Part shown: positions 17,278-25,106 of the stretch, in pieces
Layout of the letters: each line of letters opens with the position of its first letter
Numbering within the stretch: the stretch's first letter is position 1
Source of the DNA: Palsa-504 sp963795795
GTDB taxonomy: Bacteria; Actinomycetota; Actinomycetes; Streptosporangiales; Streptosporangiaceae
Direction of reading: 5' to 3'
Length of the DNA: 64,000 nucleotides
Assembly (NCBI GenBank): GCA_963795795.1
Contig: CAWCJS010000006.1
Location: 1 to 64,000, forward strand
Position numbers and translations under genes: made by a program
Notes under the pieces: model-generated
Databases searched by the model: none
Told to the model about the DNA's origin: nothing
What the model saw: only the letters and a program-made list of their open reading frames with translations

Positions 17278-17892
17278 TCAGTTGCGGTGTAGCTGCGGGT
17301 GGGCTGAGTCGGTGTCTGGGATCCGGCTGTCCCAGCGCTGGTGGTAGGGGCGGACGCCGAAGGCCCTGGCCAGCGCCCATAGCGGGGGGAGCATGAGGTT
17401 CTGGGCCCAGATGGGCGGTGAGGTGACCCGGCTTTCGTGGCGGAAGTGCCAGAAGGTGGCGCCGAGCTGGAGCGGGTTGCGCGGCGCGCCCCGGGGTGTG
17501 GTCTTGCCGTCGGCGACCAGGCCGGCGAGGGCCTCGTGCCATTCCTTGGTGTGCAGGGCCGGGCGGAGCTCGACGATGCCGTCGATCTCGCCTGGTCCGG
17601 GGTTGCCCTCGGAGTGCGGCACGCCGGCCGGGACGATGACCGTCTCGCCCGGTCCGGCTACGTGTTCCTGGCCGTTGAGGGTGAAGTGGGCCTGGCCCGC
17701 CAGGATGGTGAAGCGCTCCTCCTGGCGGGGATGGATGTGCTCGGTGATGACGCCGCCCGGCACGCTGCGCCAGGTGAAGCGGACCAGCCGCCCGTGGGTG
17801 TCTTCTGCGAGGGCGGTGTACGTGATCCACTCGCCGGTGGCGGGGTTGAAGAAGGGCCGGAACCCGGCTGCGGGGGTGTCTGCCTGAGTCAT
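17278..17892 (-). CDS. cupin-domain protein
   Basis: 204 residues. The beta-barrel core contains GGVITEHIHPRQEERFTIL (HxHx4E metal ligands) and VPAGVPHSEGNP (the later His), so a single divalent metal is expected. The C-terminal half (PPIWAQNLMLPPLWALARAF) is an extra hydrophobic helix region seen in some cupins of this class. It may be an isomerase, dioxygenase or binding protein; the sequence does not decide. It follows the epimerase-like gene by 64 bases. Confidence 0.82.
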   Translation of the reverse strand: MTQADTPAAGFRPFFNPATGEWITYTALAEDTHGRLVRFTWRSVPGGVITEHIHPRQEERFTILAGQAHFTLNGQEHVAGPGETVIVPAGVPHSEGNPGPGEIDGIVELRPALHTKEWHEALAGLVADGKTTPRGAPRNPLQLGATFWHFRHESRVTSPPIWAQNLMLPPLWALARAFGVRPYHQRWDSRIPDTDSAHPQLHRN

Positions 17893-17956
17893 GATCGTCC
17901 CTTCGTGCCGGGCGAGGCGGGCCTGGCATGGCGTTGACCGCCCGCGGGGTTCGTGG

Positions 17957-18940
17957 TCATGGCGTGCCGGGCCGGGTCCGGTACCAGGCCAGGGTCGCGG
18001 TGATGGCGTCGGCCAGCGGGGTGCCGACCGCCCCGAACGCGGCCTGGTACTTGCTGGTATCCAGGACGAACGGCTGGTCGAACTGGTAGTAGGTCTCGGC
18101 CAGCTCCCGCAGCATCGGGTTGACCAGGCCCAGGGCGCGCACGGCCAGCTTGGGCAGCGACCGGATTCCGACGGGATGCCCGACCTCGGCGGCGACCAGG
18201 TCGATGAGCGCCCGGGTGGTGCCGGTCGGCGGGCCGGGTAGGTGCCAGACCTGCCCGGCGGCGCGTGGGTCGGTGCCGAGGGTGGCCAGGCCGGCGGCGA
18301 TGTCGGGGACGTAGCTGTAGGTGTGGGGCAGGCCGGGGTTGCCGATGAAGTCGGCGCGCCGGCCGGCCAGGGCGTTGCCGAAGACCCGCTCGCCGAGCGT
18401 TGACCCTTCCGTGACGCCGGGGCCGAAGAAGTCCGAGGCCCGCCCGATGGCGATGCGGACCTGGCCGGCGTTTGCGGCGGCCAGCAGCTCGGCGGTCATG
18501 GCGGCCCGGGCCCGGCCCTTGACGCCGGTGGCGGCTAGCGGCAGGTCCTCGGTCATGGGGCGGCCGTCGGCCGGGCCGTAGCCGTATAGGTTTTCCAGGC
18601 TCACCAGGAGCGCGCCGGTGCGTTCGGCGGCGGCCAGCACGCCCCGCTGCAGCGGCGGGAACCGTTCCGGCCACTGGTTGTAGGGGGCGTTCAGGCACTG
18701 GTAGATGACCGAAGCGCCTTTGGCCGCGTCGGCGGCGGCTTCGGGGTCGGCGGCGTCGGCGGCCCGCCAGTCCACGCCGGCCAGCACGGGCGGCCGGTGC
18801 CGGGACACCGCCCGGACGGCGATGCCCTGCCCGGCCAGGTGCGCGGCGAGGGCGCTGCCGACCTGGCCGGTCCCGAAGACCACGTGCAGCTGATCCTCAC
18901 CCGTGACCTGCTCCTGGCCGGATTGTGTCTGTTGTGTCAT
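17957..18940 (-). CDS. NAD-dependent epimerase/dehydratase-like protein
   Basis: 327 residues from ATG 18940, preceded by GGGAGGA. The Rossmann start LHVVFGTGQVGSALAAHLAG and the atypical active site SLENLYGYGPADG place it in the extended SDR/epimerase superfamily. The Tyr of LYGYG could be catalytic, but the usual YxxxK is not clear. RIAIGRASDFFGPGV and LPHTYSYVPDIAAGL are family features. Substrate unknown. A possible -10 (TAGGGT, minus strand, near 19036) lies about 95 bases upstream. Confidence 0.82.
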   Translation of the reverse strand: MTQQTQSGQEQVTGEDQLHVVFGTGQVGSALAAHLAGQGIAVRAVSRHRPPVLAGVDWRAADAADPEAAADAAKGASVIYQCLNAPYNQWPERFPPLQRGVLAAAERTGALLVSLENLYGYGPADGRPMTEDLPLAATGVKGRARAAMTAELLAAANAGQVRIAIGRASDFFGPGVTEGSTLGERVFGNALAGRRADFIGNPGLPHTYSYVPDIAAGLATLGTDPRAAGQVWHLPGPPTGTTRALIDLVAAEVGHPVGIRSLPKLAVRALGLVNPMLRELAETYYQFDQPFVLDTSKYQAAFGAVGTPLADAITATLAWYRTRPGTP

Positions 18941-19092
18941 GGCGGTGTTCCTCCCTTGTATACCTGGCCTCTTCGGCCAGCTAGGTTCAGCTGTTTCCAT
19001 GTCTTCTCTCCTCGCGTCTGGTTGCCGACCCTAGACGAGCCGTCGTTGCCCGAACCGTTGTGTTCAGGGCGTGCTGTGCCTTCCCCGTGCCG

Positions 19093-20142
19093 TTACCGGC
19101 GTCCGGCTAGCGGTGCTTGCGGGCGGACCGTGTCGGTGCGGCTGGTGCCCGGGATCGTTAGGGCGAAATCGGCGCCGAACGCCGCGGCGGGGCTGACTGC
19201 TCCGTGTAGGGCTCGGGTGAGAGTCTCCTCTACGGCGCGGATGCTGGCGGCGGCGGTGAAGGCGTAGGACTCGCCGGCTTGCAGCACTGCTGCTGCCGTG
19301 GCGCCGTCCGGGCCGGTGGCCCGGGCCCACCCGAATGACCGGTGCGCCGGGGGCGCTGGATCTGGGGCCGGGTGATCGCCGGCGGGGCCGGCTGGCACGG
19401 CGCCGTACGCTGTGATGTCGGCGGCGCCCGTGGCCTGGAAGGCTGCCTCGAGGTCACCGGTCGGCAGGGGCATGATGAGACACGGCCCGTCGGGCAGCGT
19501 GATCGTGATGGTTCCTGAGCCGAATGGGCATGACTCGAGGTGGCCTGCCCGCCGGATCCAGCCGCCGTAGGGCATGTTCTGTTGCCTTGTCGCGGCGACG
19601 CCAGGGCCTTGCTGCGCGGCGGCGGCCCGGGTGGCGATTTCGAGGATTGCGGCGCCGCCGACGGCGTCGCTGACGTGACGGGCGAGGCAGTTGGTGGCGA
19701 CGACGCCGAACCCGACCCCGGGCATGATCGTCACGCCGGCCTGCCGGGCACGATGGTCCAGGTCATACAGGATGCGGAACACTTGCAGCTCGTTGCCGAT
19801 GTCGAGGTAGTGCACTCCGGCGGCCAGGCAAGCTTCGGCGAGCGGGGCTGCAGTGTTCAGGAACGGGCCAGCGGCGTTCAGCACCAGGTCCACCCCGGCC
19901 AGCGCGGCGTTCAGCGCGGCCGGGTCGTCCAGGGCCAGGGGCCGGTGCGGCAAGCCCAGGCGCTCGGCTAGCGCGGTGACAGTCGGCGTGGTGCGGCCGG
20001 CGAGCACGGGCCGGTGACCGCGCTCGACGGCGTGCTGGGCGATCAGGGCGCCGGTGTAGCCGGCGGCGCCGTAGAGCATCCACGAGTCTGCCTGGCTCAT
20101 GGCACGTGCTCCAGTGCTATCGGGAGTGGTGTTGTCTGGCAT
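19093..20142 (-). CDS. saccharopine dehydrogenase-like NAD(P)-binding protein
   Basis: 349 residues; ATG 20142 follows TAGGAGGAA. The N-terminus SWMLYGAAGYTGALIAQHAV and VLAGRTTPTVTALAERLG is the dinucleotide fold of the saccharopine dehydrogenase-like/trans-acting enoyl reductase group. LVLNAAGPFLNTAAPLAEAC followed by GVHYLDIGNE is also conserved. True lysine biosynthesis is unlikely in this context; members of this group reduce diverse substrates. It lies 76 bases after a hydrolase gene on the same strand. Confidence 0.83.
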   Translation of the reverse strand: MPDNTTPDSTGARAMSQADSWMLYGAAGYTGALIAQHAVERGHRPVLAGRTTPTVTALAERLGLPHRPLALDDPAALNAALAGVDLVLNAAGPFLNTAAPLAEACLAAGVHYLDIGNELQVFRILYDLDHRARQAGVTIMPGVGFGVVATNCLARHVSDAVGGAAILEIATRAAAAQQGPGVAATRQQNMPYGGWIRRAGHLESCPFGSGTITITLPDGPCLIMPLPTGDLEAAFQATGAADITAYGAVPAGPAGDHPAPDPAPPAHRSFGWARATGPDGATAAAVLQAGESYAFTAAASIRAVEETLTRALHGAVSPAAAFGADFALTIPGTSRTDTVRPQAPLAGRR

Positions 20143-20218
20143 CGCGAGTTCCTCCTAGGCCGGGGTTATGGTGCCGCGCTCGGCAGGTACCGCGAGCCCG
20201 GCGGAAACCGGTGTCGTG

Positions 20219-21193
20219 TCATGTACGCGCCAGCTGGCTGCGCCGGATTCCCAGCATTACGTCCCGGAACTTGGCGGGCTCGTCGAGATGCGGGGTGTGC
20301 GCTGAGGTCTCGAACCAGATCAGCTGCGTGCCGGGCGCTTGCAGGGAGCTGGCGTACTGCTGGGCCGATTCGCCGGGTGCCACCTGGTCCAGGCGGCCCT
20401 GCACCATGACCACGGGCACGTCGAGGCGGGGCAGCCTGCGGGTCAGGTCCATGCTGGCCAGGTCAGGCAGCAGCGCGGCCTGCGTGGCGGTGATGCCGCG
20501 GACGGTCCGCAGGACGTCCCCCGCCGAATAATCCGGTGAGCGCACCAGGCTGGATACCAGTCCGCGGGCCAGGGAGGCGTACGTTTCGCCGGTTGTAACT
20601 CCGCCGAAGTCAGAAGCCCAGCGGACCCGGGTGCCGAACTGTTTGGAGGTCAGGTGCGGCGGCGGGCCGATGGCCTCCAGTTGCCGGGTCGCGCGCCGGT
20701 TGCCGCGCTGCCGTGCTGTGCGCAGCGCGAACTCGTAAGCGCCGCTGGCGGCGGCAGCGCCGTCGATGTCCATCCCCGTTGCCACCAGCGTCCCGACGAG
20801 GTCCGGCCGCTGCGCGGCAGCGAACGCGGCGAGCGTGGCTCCGAAGGAGAACCCGGCAACGCAGGTCTTGCTGCCGAATCTGTCATGGAGGTATTCCAGG
20901 AGCGAGACGGTGTCGGCCACCATCGCCTTCAGGCTGATGCCCGCTGGCTTGTGCGGGCCTCGCAGTGAGCGGCCGCAGCCGCGCTGGTCCCAGTAGATGA
21001 CGGTGAAGTCCTGTTCCAGGCCGAGCAGGTGCTCGAAGCGGCGCGCTTCGTTGATCATCGGCAGGCCAGGGCCTTGCTGGATCAGCAGGAGTACCGGGTT
21101 AGACGTGTTCGCCCCGCGGATGCGGATCCACTGTGCGGTGCCGGTGGCCGGGATTGCCTGCAGCGAATCGATCGCCATCTTCGTGCCAGGCAT
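20219..21193 (-). CDS. alpha/beta hydrolase, proline iminopeptidase-like
   Basis: 324 residues. The nucleophile elbow is AGFSFGATLA. The oxyanion segment reads LIQQGPGLPM, where iminopeptidases normally have HGGPG. FTVIYWDQRGCGRS is the classic following strand. The acid is probably in GRLDQVAP and the His in TSAHTPHLDEP. It begins two bases after the stop of the lactonase-like gene, so they are almost certainly co-translated. Substrate unknown. Confidence 0.85.
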   Translation of the reverse strand: MPGTKMAIDSLQAIPATGTAQWIRIRGANTSNPVLLLIQQGPGLPMINEARRFEHLLGLEQDFTVIYWDQRGCGRSLRGPHKPAGISLKAMVADTVSLLEYLHDRFGSKTCVAGFSFGATLAAFAAAQRPDLVGTLVATGMDIDGAAAASGAYEFALRTARQRGNRRATRQLEAIGPPPHLTSKQFGTRVRWASDFGGVTTGETYASLARGLVSSLVRSPDYSAGDVLRTVRGITATQAALLPDLASMDLTRRLPRLDVPVVMVQGRLDQVAPGESAQQYASSLQAPGTQLIWFETSAHTPHLDEPAKFRDVMLGIRRSQLART

Positions 21194-21195
21194 GG

Positions 21196-22080
21196 CTATG
21201 CGCTCGCCAGTTCGGGGGTCTGGCCGGTGGCCTGGGCCAGGCGGTCAGCCGCTCCCGGATCATGAGCCGGCAGGATCGCCAGGCCGGGATAGCGCTGTCG
21301 CATCTGGTTCACCATCGCGGTGGCTTCCCGCAGGCGGCGGCGGTTCCCGACGCCGGGCACGTGGCCGGCCTCGAGTACGTGTGCGTCGTAGGTCACGTCG
21401 CCGACCATCAGCAGCGGCGGCCGGCCCGGCCGGCGGACCAGCAGTGAGATCGAGCCGGGCGTGTGGCCGGGGGTGGGCAGCACGACCAGGCTGCCGTCAC
21501 CGAACAGGTCGTGACCCGACCGGAACGGGGCCAGGCCGGGATCCTCGGCGGGCTCGGGCGTGATGCGGCGCCAGCGCAGGCCCGGCAGGTCAATATGGCG
21601 GCGCATCAGCCCGCGCAGCTCGGGCAGCGGGCCTGACAGCGTGTCCCACTCGGCCTGGCTGACGACGATGTCGGCGCGGCTCAGCTCCGCCAGGCCGCCG
21701 ATGTGGTCCTGGTGCAGATGGGAAATGACCGCGGTCGTGACATCGCCGGCCGTGTAGCCCAGCCGGTCCAGTCCCGCCGTGAGGGTCTGCTGCGCGCTGA
21801 TGTCGAACCGGGCCAGCCGGCCGTACAGCACCCCTGCCAGGCCGCCGGGGAAGTAGCCGGGGTCGGTGACTGAGGCCCGGTCCTGCCCGGTGTCGAACAG
21901 CACCAGGCCGTCGCGGTGCTCGATGACGTAGGCGTTGATGGGTCGGGGCCGCGTCCAGGTCCGGGAGGCGAGCAGCCACACGGCGGCCGGGCGCCAGGTT
22001 GACGCCACATGGTCCGGGCGGATCTGCACCTGGCCCGTGCTTACCACCGACACCCGGCGGACCGGATCAGTCACGTTCAT
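21196..22080 (-). CDS. metallo-beta-lactamase-fold hydrolase, AHL lactonase-like
   Basis: 294 residues from ATG 22080 (GGAGG upstream). Zinc ligands are complete: ISHLHQDHIGG (HxHxDH), PTPGHTPGS and the final LPAHDP. The run ADIVVSQAEWD after the zinc motif and the INAYVIEHRDGLVLFDTGQ start resemble N-acyl-homoserine lactonases, so lactone cleavage or quorum quenching is plausible but unproved. The start codon overlaps the stop of a 26-codon open frame, and the stop is two bases from the next hydrolase. Confidence 0.85.
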   Translation of the reverse strand: MNVTDPVRRVSVVSTGQVQIRPDHVASTWRPAAVWLLASRTWTRPRPINAYVIEHRDGLVLFDTGQDRASVTDPGYFPGGLAGVLYGRLARFDISAQQTLTAGLDRLGYTAGDVTTAVISHLHQDHIGGLAELSRADIVVSQAEWDTLSGPLPELRGLMRRHIDLPGLRWRRITPEPAEDPGLAPFRSGHDLFGDGSLVVLPTPGHTPGSISLLVRRPGRPPLLMVGDVTYDAHVLEAGHVPGVGNRRRLREATAMVNQMRQRYPGLAILPAHDPGAADRLAQATGQTPELASA

Positions 22081-22157
22081 TGCGTGTCCTCCAGTCTTGG
22101 TAGCGGAGCCTGGGCGATACGGCGTACCAGCACCTTGGTGCCGTCTGTGCTGTTCAT
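22077..22157 (-). CDS. 26-residue coupled open frame
   Basis: ATG 22157 opens MNSTDGTKVLVRRIAQAPLP and ends at a TGA that overlaps the ATG of the lactonase-like gene (ATGA). GAAAGGGA precedes it. It lies 32 bases after the transporter stop. It may be a leader peptide that couples translation of the two flanking genes. No homology recognised. Confidence 0.4.
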   Translation of the reverse strand: MNSTDGTKVLVRRIAQAPLPRLEDTQ

Positions 22158-22189
22158 GCAGGTCATCCCTTTCGCTGGTCCAGGTGCCG

Positions 22190-24394
22190 CTAGGTGCGGG
22201 CGGGCTCGGGTTGGGGTTCGGCGACTTGGGCTGGGCCGGGGCCGTCGTCCTCACGGATGCCGTGCCGGGCGTACAGGCGGCGCAGCGGCGCGGGTGCCCA
22301 CCAGCTGGCGTTGCCGAGCAGCCGCATAGTGGCGGGCACGAGCAGCATGCGGATGAGGGTGGCGTCGAGGATGAGGGCGACGATCATGCCGACGCCCAGC
22401 AGCTTGATGAAGGTGATGCTGGAGATGGAGAACGTGCCGATCACGATGACCAGCAGCAGGGCGGCGCTGGTGATGACGCCGCCGGTGCGCTGCAGGCCGC
22501 CGGCGATCGCGGCGGTGTTGTCGCCGGTGATGTCGTAGCGCTCGCGGATCCGCGAGAGCAGGAACACCTCGTAGTCCATGGACAGCCCGAACATGATCGC
22601 GAACATCAGGATGGGGATGGTGGGGCTGATCGTCCCGTTCGGGGTGAAGCCCAGCAGCCCGGACAGGTGCCCGTCGGCGAAGATCCAGGTCACCACTCCG
22701 TACATCGCCGACAGCGACAAGATGTTCATCACGATGGCCTGCAGCGGCAGCACCAGCGACCCGAACGCGAGGAACAGCAGCACGAACGTGGCCAGGACGA
22801 GGGTCAGCGCCATCCAGGGCAGGGTCTGTGCGAGGCTGGACAGCTCGTCGGACAGCGCGGCGGTCTGGCCGCCGACGAGCACGGTGGCGCCGGGCGGTGC
22901 GGTGACGCGCCGGACGTTCCCGGCGATGGCCCGGGCCTGCGGCGTATAGGGACCGGGACCGTAGCTGAGATCGATCCGGGCGATATCCCTGCGGATGCCG
23001 GTCACCTGAGCGGCGGTCACGCCGGGAACGTGATCGAGGCGGCTGGCGTAGGACGCGAGCTGGGCGGTGCGCGACTGCGAGCCGGTGACCGGGCCGGCGA
23101 ACTGGACGGTGGCCTCGATCGGGGCGGTCGGGTTGCCGGGGAAATCGGCGTCCAGCGCCTGGGTGACGATGCGCGGCGCGGCGCTGGCGGGCAGCACGGT
23201 GGCATCGACGCCACCCCAGACGACGTGCAGGAACGGCGAGCCGAGGCCGAGCAGCACCAGCACAATCGGGACCGCGTACAGGACGGGGCGGCGCATCACG
23301 CTGTGCGCGAGCCGGTACCAGCCGCCGCTGGCCTCGGCGGCCGGCGGGCGCTGCACCGAGCGGCGGATCCGCAGCGAGTTCACCTTCGGGCCCAGGACGG
23401 CCAGCAGCGCGGGCAGCACGGTCAGCGCGGCGAGCATGTCGACCAGCACGGTGGCCACCCCGCCGTAGCCGATGGAGCGCAGGATGGTCTCGGGGAACAG
23501 CATCAGGCTGGCCAGCACGATGGCGACGGTGACGCCGGACACCAGGACCGTCCGGCCCGCGGTGGCCACCGTCCTGGCGACCGCGTCTTCCACCGTGCCC
23601 TGCTGGCGCAGTTCCTCGCGGAAGCGGGTGACCAGGAACAGCCCGTAGTCGATGCCCAGCCCCAGGCCGAGGATGGTGGTGATGTTCAGGGAGAATACCG
23701 ACACGCCGGTGACCAGGGTCAGCAGCCGTAGCGCGGTGAACGAGCCCAGGATCCCCAGCGCACCGATCGCCAGCGGCAGGCCCGCAGCGGTCAGGCTGCC
23801 GAAGATCACCAGCAGCAGGATCAGCAGAATGGGGAAGGACAGCCCCTCGGCCCGGGTGATGCTGGCGGTGGTCTGCTGGTCGATCGTCTCGTCGGTCGGG
23901 ACTACCCCGCCGACCTGGGTAAGCAGGCCGGGCGCGCTGAGCTGGGCCTTGATCGCGTCGTAGCTGTCTTGCCGGGCGGTGTCGGTGGAGCCGGCCAGCT
24001 CGATCACGGCGTAGGTCTGGTGGCCGCTGGCGCTGACGAACTGCCGGGACCCGGTCGACCAGTAGCTGGCGTACGACTCGGCGTCGCTGCGCGGCAGCGC
24101 GGCCAGGGTGACGGTGACTGCGGAGCGGAACGCCGGGGATGCCGTGGTGTGGGTCTTGCTGGAGTACAGCACGACCACGTCCCCGGCGTCGCGGCCGAAT
24201 GCCTGCGTGGCCAGGCTGGCTTCGTGCTGGCTCTGGCTGTTCGGGGCGTCGAACCCGCCGGCGGTCTGCACCTTGCCGAAGATGGTGGTGCCCCACACCG
24301 CGCCGGTGGCCGCGACCAGCAGGGCGATCACCAGGATCAGCCGCCTGCGCCGGTAAGCAGTGCGCCCCCACCTGTCGAATACGCTCTGATGCAT
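22190..24394 (-). CDS. MmpL-family RND transporter
   Basis: 734 residues with the 12-helix plan of actinobacterial MMPL proteins: one N-terminal helix, an extracytoplasmic loop (~45-190), five helices, a second loop and the last six-helix block. Signature segments are LGLGLGIDYGLFLVTRFREE in the first half and MFGLSMDYEVFLLSRIRERY in the second, the proton-relay Asp-Tyr pairs. It probably exports a lipid or hydrophobic small molecule using proton-motive force. It is 18 bases after the PspC gene and followed by the lactonase-hydrolase pair. Confidence 0.92.
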   Translation of the reverse strand: MHQSVFDRWGRTAYRRRRLILVIALLVAATGAVWGTTIFGKVQTAGGFDAPNSQSQHEASLATQAFGRDAGDVVVLYSSKTHTTASPAFRSAVTVTLAALPRSDAESYASYWSTGSRQFVSASGHQTYAVIELAGSTDTARQDSYDAIKAQLSAPGLLTQVGGVVPTDETIDQQTTASITRAEGLSFPILLILLLVIFGSLTAAGLPLAIGALGILGSFTALRLLTLVTGVSVFSLNITTILGLGLGIDYGLFLVTRFREELRQQGTVEDAVARTVATAGRTVLVSGVTVAIVLASLMLFPETILRSIGYGGVATVLVDMLAALTVLPALLAVLGPKVNSLRIRRSVQRPPAAEASGGWYRLAHSVMRRPVLYAVPIVLVLLGLGSPFLHVVWGGVDATVLPASAAPRIVTQALDADFPGNPTAPIEATVQFAGPVTGSQSRTAQLASYASRLDHVPGVTAAQVTGIRRDIARIDLSYGPGPYTPQARAIAGNVRRVTAPPGATVLVGGQTAALSDELSSLAQTLPWMALTLVLATFVLLFLAFGSLVLPLQAIVMNILSLSAMYGVVTWIFADGHLSGLLGFTPNGTISPTIPILMFAIMFGLSMDYEVFLLSRIRERYDITGDNTAAIAGGLQRTGGVITSAALLLVIVIGTFSISSITFIKLLGVGMIVALILDATLIRMLLVPATMRLLGNASWWAPAPLRRLYARHGIREDDGPGPAQVAEPQPEPART

Positions 24395-24412
24395 GACGTT
24401 CCTTTCTCGCAG

Positions 24413-24760
24413 TTACAGCAATACATTTCTGACAATGGGGAAGCCGTCAGGCCCCGTTTGCCGCTGAGAAAACGAGGCGGGGGCCGGTCCGGATAAGTGG
24501 CTGCCGGCGTGGTTCAGAACCTCATCGGCGATCGCGATGCCGGAGCCTTCCGCGGGAATCAGTAGCCACGCAGCCAGGTAGAGAGGAACGGCTGCACCAC
24601 CGAGAAATGACAGCGCGACCAGGATGATCCGGACGTGCGCCACGTCGACGGCGAAATATCTGGCGAGCCCGGCGGCGACGCCGCCCAGGATCCGCCCGCT
24701 GGCTGGCCGGCGGAGAAGCCTGGGCTCCTCCTGGCTCTGATTCGTCCTGACGTTCATCAT
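24413..24760 (-). CDS. PspC-domain membrane protein
   Basis: 115 residues. The segment LRRPASGRILGGVAAGLARY then FAVDVAHVRIILVALSFLGG and AAVPLYLAAWLLIPAEG is the PspC domain with its membrane helices. Such proteins are linked to envelope stress, fitting its place just ahead of an MmpL exporter. The C-terminal ~45 residues are polar and unconserved. Confidence 0.85.
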   Translation of the reverse strand: MMNVRTNQSQEEPRLLRRPASGRILGGVAAGLARYFAVDVAHVRIILVALSFLGGAAVPLYLAAWLLIPAEGSGIAIADEVLNHAGSHLSGPAPASFSQRQTGPDGFPIVRNVLL

Positions 24761-25106
24761 GGGTCCCTTCCTTCGCGCATTGCGAGCGGCACTCTCAATG
24801 CGGGTCTACGTATGTTTCCTCGAGCACTTTGAGCAATTCGAGCACGCCGGAGAAAGGCTTCCAGGTGCCGGTACCGTCGGCGCCTATTTGTCCCTCAAGG
24901 CGTCCGTCCGAAGTCCGGTTGATATCGAGGAGAAGGCGAATCGTCTGCCCCGGCGTTGGTGAGGCGTCCATGACTCACAGTTAACGGGGGCTGCGCGCAA
25001 TTGTCCCCAGGGTGTGACCCTAGGTTCGACCCCTGTGTTTTGCGCTGGAACCGGCCGCGGCCCCGGTCGCCCGCCATCCGCCCGGTTGCCTGGCGGGCTG
25101 GGCCGG
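24761..25106. promoter_or_regulatory. intergenic region with dyad upstream of PspC-MmpL
   Basis: About 345 bases between the LAL regulator stop and the PspC start. AGGGT-GTG-ACCCT at 25009-25021 is a perfect 5-base dyad. On the minus strand it overlaps CTAGGGTC, whose TAGGGT could be a -10; the same CTAGGGTC string occurs upstream of the epimerase-like gene near 19036. It is the likely promoter zone of the PspC-MmpL unit. No gene is supported in the region. Confidence 0.4.

Noticed and set aside
21935..24371. Long open frames on both strands over the MmpL gene
   Set aside because: Compositional shadows of high-GC coding DNA; the MmpL frame has all membrane and proton-relay features.
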